A stretch of DNA of 64,000 nucleotides from Apricaphanius iberus (taxonomy: Eukaryota; Chordata; Actinopteri; Cyprinodontiformes; Aphaniidae). The DNA lies in NCBI GenBank assembly GCA_028564705.1, contig JAPXFQ010001662.1:4710001-4774000 (forward strand). The letters run 5' to 3'. Positions within the stretch are counted from its first letter, which is position 1. Each line of letters starts with the position of its first letter. The notes beneath the pieces are model-generated. The model was not told the origin of the DNA. It saw only the letters and a list, made by a program, of their open reading frames with translations, and did not search any database. The position numbers and the translations under genes are program-made. Below, piece by piece: positions 55,207 through 64,000 of this stretch.

Positions 55207-55551
55207 ATCCATCCATCCATCCATCCATTTTCTTAACCGCTTAATCCTTAATGGGTCGCGGGGGTGCTGGTGCCTATCTCCAGCTGTCAACGGGCGAGAG
55301 GCGGGGTACACCCTGGACAGGTCGCCAGTCCATCACAGGACACAAGTTGGAGCACACACTCACACCTAAGGACAGTGATCAATTAACCTGACAGTCATGT
55401 TTTTGGAGTGTGGGAGGAAGCCGGAGTACCCGGAGGGAACCCACGCATGCACGGGGAGAACATGCAAACTCCATGCAGAAAGACCGGGATACAAACCCAC
55501 AACCTTCTTACTGCAAGGCAACAGTGCTAACCACTGCGCCACCGTGCAGCC
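55207..55551 (-). mobile_element. tRNA-derived SINE with intact target duplication
   Basis: On the - strand it begins GGCTGCACGGTGGCGCAGTGG (A-box-like) and reaches GGTTTGTATCCCGGTC (decayed B box) about 50 bp later. After a body with GGTACTCCGGCTTCC and GCGACCTGTCCAGGGTGTAC it ends in a TGGATGGATGGAT tail. It is flanked by perfect 12-bp repeats ATGAGCACAATC at 55195-55206 and 55552-55563. The perfect duplication indicates a fairly recent retrotransposition. A fragment of the same family is at 22049-22142. Confidence 0.87.
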
Positions 55552-56120
55552 ATGAGCACAATCTGATAAATCATATTAGAAAGGCCTTTACATTTGTTGA
55601 TAGATGCTCAGACAAAACATTTTGAGCATAGCAACTGATAATGTTTTTACATCTTGAGACCTTGAGATGCTTGTTGCATGGATGCAAACTTTGTTTTTAA
55701 TAGATTTATAGTTCTACAAGGATATTTTGGAGGAACCTAAAAAAAAAACTGTGCTTGTTATTAAAAGGTGAAAAGTATTTCATTTTCTCCACCTTCACCA
55801 TGATCCATTCCTCTTCCAGAGCAGATTTTCCACATTCTTCATAGCAGTGATGTGTGGAGTAATGGAACAGAACAGGAACATGAAAATTGGCTTTGTGATA
55901 TTTTGGAAGCATCAACCGTTTCCCATCGCTGCACATTTCATGGTATACCCTTTGCTAAACATCAAGAGGCCTCACAGCCATACCCTTTCGCTCCGACGCT
56001 ATCATTTAACATCGGCTCTGTTTGGTATGCAAGGATAGACAGATGAGGACACAGAACAAGAGGAAGGAGATAAAAGAGCAGGGAGCATTTCAGAGGAAGA
56101 TAACTTGGGATAGAAGGAAA

Positions 56121-56130
56121 GGGGGGGGGG
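56121..56130. repeat. Homopolymer G run
   Basis: Ten G bases in a purine-rich stretch (AAGGAAAGGGGGGGGGGCTT). It is prone to slippage and sequencing error. Confidence 0.9.
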
Positions 56131-58644
56131 CTTCAGGTGGCAATGCTCAGGTGGTTGGGTGGGCAGAGGAGAGAAAGTTGCTCTACCTATCTTTGATGCA
56201 CGCCTGATTAAAACTCCGGTCCAGTACCTGCGGTGTAGTGGGAGACAAAGTGGGGGGAAAGTGGGCCATGGCACGTCTCTAATCCGCTCTTGGAAGGCTT
56301 CCCAAATTGATTTATCAAAAACAATGGCCAGGCTTTTGAGGAATATTAATCCTCACAGTTTCAATATCGGCAAGCTCTGCCACCGCTTCGTGTAATATTG
56401 CCCTTCAGCCAGGCACGGCGGGAAGGTGAGTCCTTCATCTTCCGCTAAAGTACAAAGAGATACAGCAAGAAGAAAAGGGAGAAGACGAGGAATGCAGCTA
56501 TACATAGCATGGCAAACAAAAGGAAATCACTTCATTTTATGATGAAAAGTATTACCTTTTGTAATGAAATGTGTAGATGTTATGGCATTTGCAATTCCGT
56601 CTTTTATGTTCCAATTGAAATCATTCTTATTTTCAGCAGCATTTATCAAATCAGCAAATGGCTCTTACAGCTCCAATAACTAGGCTCTGGTGTTCTTATG
56701 AAACTGCCTTTTGTGGGCTTCAGTGACGATTGGCTTTGTATCCTGGAGAAAACGCTTTGATGATACACATGACAGGATCCAGTCCAGACCAGATCACTAC
56801 CAAGATTTCAGCTGTAGTGTCGCCAGTCAGCCGTGGCCTTGTTTCCATCACTGGCTCAGCAGATCGCTTCACTGGCTGACTAAATATGTGGCTGGCTGTT
56901 TGAGAAGGGAGCTGGGTCTCTCACTAACTAGCTAACTGGCAGGCTGTTTGGCTTCACGTGTGACTGGTTGAATGGGCCGCCAACTGGCAAACTACACTAC
57001 TGAACACCCGGCTGACCAGCTTTTGGTTTATTGGCCCTTTTAAATTGTAAAACAAGCTGTGAAGTTCAGCCAGGGGTAGGAAGCTCTCTTAGGTTGAGCA
57101 CATTTTGCCTTTCACATCCGCCACACTCAGGGTGGCTGTGTGATAGCACCCCACTAACTGCTACAATTTGCAAGTGAAGTAATTTGTTGGTGCTTGGTTT
57201 TGTGTGAATGTTTGTTTTGTAAAATAAATTAAAAAACTTTGTTGAATAAAAGAACAAGTAGTTGAACTCAAATCCAAAAGTTGCCAACAAGAGATGAAAC
57301 CTAAATGAAGCACCAAACTCAGGCATCAGTATATAACACAATGGATGAATGTTGAAAGCAGTGATTTAAACAAAATGTTTAAATTCATTAAAAAAAAACT
57401 GAAAAGAAGCTCTTATTTTATGTTTATTATCTCCGATCCCAGAGAAGTCAGTCCCTCACCAGACACATACTTCACCGGACATTACTGTGCTCCATTTTAC
57501 AGTTCAAAGGGAGGTGAAAATACTTAATACTGTTCCCTGTGGTTCATTTTGCTCAGACAAAGAGAAAAAGGCTGTTGTAGCTCACTGTCCAGGATAACCA
57601 CGCAGGAGTTGAGTTTGGAAGTTGGGTTATTGTTTCTTTTACTTTATTAAATCTTGGATTCTAAATGTTTGTTCTGCTGTGTATGTTCACACAGCAGACT
57701 TTTCCTTCACAGACGATCTTTGGGAAAAAAGCAAGCGTGGTCCCTCTATCCTTTCCTATGTTGTCAATTCGTGGCCAAGCATTAATTTGGGAACAGTCTT
57801 TTATCTGTTTAAAAAAATATGCAGTGTTACATACAACACATACATACATACGACAAAATATAGAAATAGGCTGTGAGCACTCCATTTAAAGGTTAAATAG
57901 GTTTCCAGTTCTAAAATAAAATCTAATAGTGTACTTGCAAGTGACTTAAATATGTAAATAAAACCAGGAAGATCTCTTTGAGTTTTGCTATTCTTATTCT
58001 TTTGTAATATTGAAACAGACTTTTTTAGCTTGTGCTTCTGTGGTGTGAAAAATATGAAAAGGAAAACTCAGAATGGATCTTAAAAATAAGAGCATCTGGA
58101 GCTGAATTAAATGTTGAGTTTTGCTAAGTGGCTTAGGGATAAGTGATTGTTTTATCTGAATCATTTTTTTAAATGTTTTATAGTTTCATTTGTTTAGCTC
58201 AGTGTTATGTTCTTTTTGCTAATTGCTTCGTTGTTTTCTGAAGCTGTAATTCAGCTTCAGAAGGGCCATCTCAAATTTTATGACTACCATTTTAATTAAC
58301 AAACAGATTTTAACCACATCTCTCATTATTTCCTTGTTCTCTTTGATCTTGAACAGCCAAAACCAAAGCCCTGAGTCTTATAAGTATCAGACTCAAGTCT
58401 GCAGTCCTTTTATCTCTTAAACTAACAGAGAAGCGGGAATTCTCTTCCTCTGCCAGAGCCTCCACCCTGTCTCAGTTTTAAGGAATGTGGTTCAGATTAG
58501 AAAGAAAAGTTTAATGGATTCCCCTTTTAGCTTTAATAAAATTCTGGTCCTTGAGTTTTTTCTATAGTCTTGTGTACAGACTAACAAATGGTACAGAAAC
58601 ATTATCATGATGGTAATGCAGTTTATTATTTAGAAAAGGCTTAA

Positions 58645-61600
58645 AGGGGAAATAGTATGCAAATATAAATTATTCATGCTTTTGTGTAGTCATGTTCATC
58701 TCTGTAATGTCTAAAAACACTCTAAACATGAATAACAAAAAATAAAATCTTTTTTTAGCAGATTTCGGTGGTCAATACTCTTGCGCTTCTACAAGCCATT
58801 TGAAAGGGTGCCTTATTGTGATATCACAATGATCTGAATATGCATACAACCACCCATTAGTTCCAATTCCATGCCATTCTCATGTATAGCAAACCTGCAA
58901 CCAATGAACAAGATGGGTGGGGATGGTCTACAGTAGTAGCAGTTTAAAAGTTCTCATGTTTCCATGATTGGTCCTTGACTGGCCCTTGACTGGTACGTGC
59001 CTGATCCGTCAAAGGTCCCTGACAGGTCCGTGGTGGTAATGTAATCCCCCGCTATGACGTCTTCAGTGAGGCCTCGCCCCCAAGGAGCCTGAGTGAAAAC
59101 CAGCTGCAATGCCTCTTTTGTCCACGGGGAGGAGCAGTGATTTTAATGTTAATGATTTATTGACGTATCACACTCAGGGTAGCCTATATAAATGTCATTA
59201 AAAAATGTTCCCCTATCTGTTCCTCTATGGTTTGCTGGTTTGTATGTAGCCTAAGTTTGAATGTAACTCAGAAACTCAGGGTTCAAATAGCCTACCACTG
59301 TAGTCTTATACCCAGATACAGTAGTTTTATAGCATAAGAGTGCTCTGTAATGTGAAACGTATGACAGTACTGTAGGCAATTAGCCTACTTTTTGGGTTTC
59401 ATAGGGTTAGGGAACCTGGCCAGGTTAGGGCTTAATTTCTATCATTGTCCACGGTCTCAGGACGGGCTTTAGTGGTCAGCTGATCATCTCAGCGCGATCA
59501 TTTATACTGTCCCAAGATTCATTGCGGGCTGAACGGGAGAATTTACTTCCAGTAACATGGCGGACGAAGCGGCAGGCGAAGCGAGAGAGGAGCACAGTTT
59601 TAGATGTAAGTATATTAAAATCTGGCGGTTCAAAAATGAAATCTTATAGCGGTTGTGTTGTTTGCCTTTTATTCTTGGCTTAGACATGTATTTTAATATT
59701 TTTTTGTAAAGCATCGCTCGTAAACGAGCTTGTATGGTAGTGTAAAAGTTTCTTCATCTTTACGCAGCCACTTTCTGCTTTGGTAAATTAAGTAAAAAGT
59801 CGACTCCTCTTAGGAGAAATTATTACCTCTTTACCGAGTGAAAATCGGGGCACGGTGGCTTGGAGGTTGAAGATTAAATCCAGTTACACAGCTTATGCTA
59901 GAGTACTCTTATTGAGCCTCATACAACACAGAACCTGTGATCTGCTGTGAAAACTATAGTTCTGCATTCTTAAATCAATACAGTTGTCACGTTCCTCTGG
60001 TATTTATTTTCTATCTAATGAGGAAAATTCAGGAGGAGTTGTATCTGCAGGAGAAATTAATCCCTTGCCGGAAAAAAAAAATTGAGAGAAAAAAATAAAC
60101 CTACTGTATGTATATTTGCAACAGCGCAAATAACATAATTTATGACTGATCACTTTAACAAATATAGATTTCATAAATGTTGTTGTGTTGCTCTTTTTGT
60201 AAACTGTGTTTATTGTCTTCTTGTTTAGGATAAGAAGCAGCAAAGGCAGACTGGAGAGGAGAGCAGGGACCGAATGGATGGACTGTTTTTCTTTTTCATT
60301 CATGTTTTTGTCACATTTTTTATTTAGGTGTTCGATGGTTGTGAATAAATGAATTTCTAAAAATGTTAAATATCATGAAGTCATTTCATTAAAAGTTGTA
60401 TTAGTATTTTTAAAGAAGCTTACGTTGAACAGTTTAAAATAACAACATATTGGCATTAGGATAAGTTTTTTTGCAGTTATTTATATCTATATAAATGACC
60501 TATTTAAGCTTAATTAGAACAAACGGGCAGTGTTGCTGGTTCAGTTGAATAAAGATTAATTTCATATTTTCTGGTTGACGAGGGGAACATCATACAGGTT
60601 GGTCTGCAGAGAGAGTTCAGAGCAGCTTCGTCATGCTGTCCACTGCATCCATCATCAGGGTTTACAGTCTGCTTAAGTCGACGTGCACAAAAGACAAGTT
60701 TTTCCAACCAGAGAGCCCCACAGACCTCCAGCAGCTTCATCTTGAAGCACATCCCAAGAGGCAGCTGTGGAGAAAAGTGTTATGACCTGCAGTTTTGTTA
60801 AAACACAATGTTAGTTGTTGTTGCAGTGGTTGTTTACAAAAAACAATTCAGTTTATTTAGGAAGAGCCAATATGGAATATGCTTGGTAAAAAAAAATCCT
60901 AGATATATAAAATCAAATTAGAAAATGCTGTTTTGATCTAAAAGGCATATATAATTTTAAACTCACAAAGATTTTTTACAGATAAAATGAATATAAAAAA
61001 TGTAATATTACAAATTTGTACATTTGATCACTAGTCATTCAATTACAGAAATTATCATGAGAGTAGATGTCTTAAGTATTAACCTGGATTAAATAAAATT
61101 ATCTTGATATGATCACCTCTCAGCCAGAAATATAAAACATTTGTGCAGACAGTAAAACTTGTTGTTCCTCTAGAGTAAAAAAGGTGAGTAAAATACTGGG
61201 AAATATTTCTTGCTTTACCAGCTGGTTTAGCGTGATCGCGGTTGCTAGGAGACAGGACGTTCGGCAAAGTGGGGGCGGGAATTCAACTGAAGGCTAGACC
61301 GTCCAAATTCACAGCCGTTAACATTCGGTCTACCGTGTCCACGAAGGACCCAGCCCATGTAGACCGAGTAGACCGGGTCCTTCGAAGGATCCAGCCGCTG
61401 GATTCGGACACAGCCTCTGCTTTCTTACTAGATGAAACGTTGACTGTTCATAGGATTGAAAGGATATATCAAAGTCTAAAAATAATTTTGCCGCTATATA
61501 TATATATATACTTTTGTAAGATTTTAGGAACTTGTAATGTAACGTTGGGCCTAAAAGGCAGAAATTTTCTGAACAGGGCTTACACATTCACACATTTAAT

Positions 61601-62847
61601 ATTCACACAACACTGTCTGGCTAACCTATTGTACTCGCTGATGATCATCCTGAATGCATCCCCCAACTTAACAACACACACCATAGACTCCAGATCATTC
61701 ACACCTCCTAAAGAATTACCATCTCCAAGCATCCCCCCACCAAGCTTTCGTGACCATCCCTACAGCATGTAACCATGTCTATTCTGTTGTTATTGTGAGT
61801 TGTTATATGATTATATTAATATATAATATACACAACAACGTAATTAAGAATTTATTATAAAATATATAAATTGATAAATATGATAAATACGCTATTACGT
61901 TGTTTTTGCGTTGTGCATCTCATTACCATCTTCAAGCATCCCCCCACCAAGCTTTGCTCCCCATCGCTACAGTATGTAACCATGTCTATTCTGGTGTTGC
62001 AAACATTCCGTGGTGACCCGAATAGTCATGTGATTGCATAAATATTATAAATAGGCTATTACGTTGTTTTGCGTTGTGGAACTCTGTCATTTTCATCCAA
62101 CAACAATAACATAAAAAACCACGAGTTTATCACAAAATTAAAGGAAAGTACATTAGGTTTAAAAAAAGATATACTTTAGGTTCATAGAAATAAATCAAAT
62201 TGTTTACAAATATAACGTTTAAGGCTACTTGTTATAATATTTTACAGAACTCATTTGGTGAAGTTTGGCCTGTGTTAGGAGAACTTAAGTTTATGGAGCC
62301 TATGATAAACTTTGACAATAGAAGAAGCAGGTTAATTACAAAAAAGTGAGCAGTTTGTGTTGTTACATCCAAAATGGTTTGCGCAACCAGCTCGGCTTTT
62401 TCTGCAGTGTACGTGCATACTGATAATAACATCATGTCGATGAGAATTCTGTGAGAGAAGCGCCATCTCCTGGTCATACTCTGTATTTCAATTAATGGGT
62501 GGAGTTGCAGTAAAACTTTGACACTCCCACGAGAAAGAGGGAGGCCACTCCGGCCACTGGGATTTGGAGGGAACTCTGCTGTTAATGGGCTGGAAAGGGC
62601 ACGCCATTCGTCCGGCGTTTACTCTGAATGAGAACTTTTAAACTGCTACTACTGTACCACAGCTAATTTGCACACAAAAAAGAGCCCTCTAAACAGTTCA
62701 TTGTAAAAAGGACTGAAATTGTCAAGAACTGAGCTTGTGAGATCACTTTATGTTAGAGTAATTTTAAGCAAAGAACTTCAATGATATGTAAGAACAGACC
62801 AAACAGACCCATTAAAACTTGTTTAAAAAGAGGCATAATATGTCCCT
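58645..62847. mobile_element. Possible large TTAA-flanked DNA transposon, about 4.2 kb
   Basis: TTAA at 58641-58644 precedes AGGGGAAATAGTATGC. The right end GCATAATATGTCCCT is followed by TTAA at 62848-62851. The ends are imperfect inverse copies and obey AG...CT. A second inverted block lies inside each end: CTACAGTAGTAGCAGTTTAA then AAGTTCTCAT at about 58930-58960, and its near-exact inverse at about 62628-62658. Inside lie a 49-nt ATG-led segment with a splice donor (59557-59605), a possible acceptor near 60229 and CpG-rich DNA around 59460-59600 and 61230-61420. No transposase domain is readable. The alternative is two separate related elements lying face to face. Confidence 0.45.
61717..61996. 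repeat. Direct repeat, about 75-bp unit, about 205 bp apart
   Basis: ATTACCATCTCCAAGCATCC at 61717 and ATTACCATCTTCAAGCATCC at 61922. Each continues through CCCCACCAAGCTTT and CAG(C/T)ATGTAACCATGTCTATTCTG. A second shared block, GCTATTACGTTGTTTTTGCG/GCTATTACGTTGTTTTGCG, follows at about 61890 and 62047. This suggests one tandem duplication of roughly 0.2 kb. Confidence 0.75.
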
Positions 62848-63267
62848 TTAAAAGAAATGATCAAAGATAAGCTTTCTATGTGTCAATCGACTGTCGTGTT
62901 CAGCTGCAGAGAACAAACACTGCCATGTGTAAACAAGCCAACTTGGCCGGGCGCTTCCGAATATCAGCCTTGTTTAGGTGTGGATCCAAATCACGCATTT
63001 GTGTTGGCTCAGAGGATTGATTGCTCTTATAGCAGATTATTCCATGTTTGTCTTTGTTTAATCCAATCGTTTTACCGAGATCTACGGCCAGTCTGTGTGT
63101 TTGTCGGCTACAAGCTGTCCAATTCCTCTCTCCTCGAAATCAAAAAAAGTTCTGTTTGTTGATAATCTATTCCTCTATTCCTCCATAACTGTCACCATCA
63201 ATGCTTTTTGAACTCAAATTTTCTTTTTCTTAATGAATTCTTCTTCAACTCTAAATTACGTCTTCTC

Positions 63268-63309
<42 letters not shown>
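63268..63309. repeat. Perfect (AAT)14 microsatellite
   Basis: Forty-two bases of uninterrupted AAT units, followed by GATAATTAT. Confidence 0.98.
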
Positions 63310-63311
<2 letters not shown>

Positions 63312-63735
63312 TAATTATATCATTAATAAGTAATGTTCTGTTGGTGTTTTCTTATTTATTTGTCTGTTCTTGGATGTTCTCTTTCAACAGAATTGACTTG
63401 CAGAGTAACATTATATGATTACATTTTTTTTTTTAAAGTATCACGTTGTGCACAAGTCAAACTTTTAACAGTTATATTAAGGCAGGACGGAGACTTTCAG
63501 CCTCCAAACTTTTACATTTTTTTTTCAGTAAGTCTTTAGTATAAGTCAATCAGAGCCATTTTGGTTCATTAAAACCAGGGCAGTGATTTTAAAGCTTCCA
63601 GACAGGAGATTATTTAACAAACTTCAAATACTCAAGCAGCTCTTATTTGTGTTTGTGCTGGATGTTATTTTGATCCAAGACTCGTAAAAATGTACCCTGT
63701 CAAGGTCACTGCTCATTATCTGTTTTTTTCCTCAG

Positions 63736-63786
63736 GTCCAGAGTACATCATGGATGCCTCATCAACAATATGTTATGCAACCAACA
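63736..63786 (+). CDS. rbms3: rbms3 internal exon, 51 nt: VQSTSWMPH segment
   Basis: This exon encodes VQSTSWMPHQQYVMQPT, 17 complete codons. From memory of the family, RBMS3 reads VQSTSWMPHxPYVMQPT here and RBMS1 reads VQSPSWMQPQPYILQHP. The exon is therefore the best evidence for rbms3 over rbms1. It starts directly after CAG and ends before GTAAGT, both consensus. Because it is 51 nt and in phase 0 at both ends, it can be skipped without a frameshift. The following intron begins with a 20-base T run at 63879-63898. The rest of the coding region lies beyond the window. Confidence 0.93.
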
Positions 63787-64000
63787 GTAAGTACACTCCA
63801 ACATTTTCCATACCTGCTCTTTATATCTCATTACAGACCAGCTTTTGATAAACATCTGAATTATATGCAGGCTCCACGTTTTTTTTTTTTTTTTTTTTAT
63901 CTTAAATATTTTTTTTTGCCTTCAGAACTGTCTTGTTTGTGGCCTTGATCAGCAAGTTGTCAGAAATATTCTTGAAAGATTTTGATCTCAAGAACTGAGA
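63787..64000 (+). other. rbms3: Start of the next rbms3 intron
   Basis: Begins with donor GTAAGT and includes a run of 20 T at 63879-63898. No exon is seen before the window ends. Confidence 0.85.

Larger units (their letters stand above)
53156..63735 (+). other. rbms3: rbms3 intron, about 10.6 kb
   Basis: Bounded by GTAGGT and TTTTTTTCCTCAG. 53400-54720 and 55565-58640 hold no named gene or transposon; 56020-56420 is GC-richer and complex, and 56860-57020 is a run of loosely repeated CTGGCTG/ACTGGC words. 62850-63260 is unassigned. An AAT repeat lies at 63268-63309. Confidence 0.85.

Noticed and set aside
61242..61772. Longest open frame in the window (176 codons, + strand)
   Set aside because: It has no ATG at its start, passes through a TATATA run and a duplicated repeat, and shows no domain. 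It lies inside a probable transposon.

Overview
The window is non-coding-rich vertebrate DNA, most likely from a teleost fish. The evidence is the mix of Tc1-like, hAT-like, Harbinger-like and TTAA-target DNA transposons, fish-type tRNA-derived SINEs and LINE fragments, long simple repeats, and short exons split by multi-kilobase introns. I cannot name the species.

One host gene is visible, on the + strand: rbms3 (RNA-binding motif, single-stranded-interacting protein 3). Four consecutive internal coding exons are at 34778-34884, 47724-47767, 53059-53155 and 63736-63786. They join in frame across GT/AG junctions and encode the last strand of RRM2 and the start of the C-terminal low-complexity region. 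Exons for RRM1 and most of RRM2 should lie upstream of the window, and the rest of the C-terminus downstream. Positions 1-34777 therefore read as the tail of one long intron. The next introns are about 12.8, 5.3 and 10.6 kb.

Layout. 1-4.8 kb: a 5'-truncated LINE (-) and a SINE. 4.8-14.4 kb: decayed Tc1-like pieces, a LINE 3' end and a 61-bp tandem duplication. 14.4-22.2 kb: a tetranucleotide repeat, a Harbinger-like MITE and two TTAA-flanked elements. 22-28.7 kb: fewer mobile elements and possible conserved non-coding DNA. 28.7-30.7 kb: a Tc1-like remnant split by a hAT-like insertion with an 8-bp target duplication. 34.8-47.7 kb: the first intron between two visible exons, with several Tc1 remnants, a perfect 24-bp inverted repeat, and a structurally complete 1,576-bp Tc1-like transposon whose transposase is dead. 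47.8-53.0 kb: two inverted hAT-like relatives and more Tc1 pieces. 53.2-63.7 kb: a repeat of hAT type, a young SINE with perfect 12-bp target duplications, and a possible 4.2-kb TTAA-flanked element.

No rRNA, functional tRNA, CRISPR array or bacterial operon is seen. I found no previously undescribed system that the sequence alone can support. The best leads are the young-ended but dead Tc1 copy, the perfect hairpin, the precise nested insertions, and the group of TTAA elements with AG...CT ends. Repeat-family names come from pattern recognition and were not checked against a database; most repeat borders without a stated target duplication are approximate.
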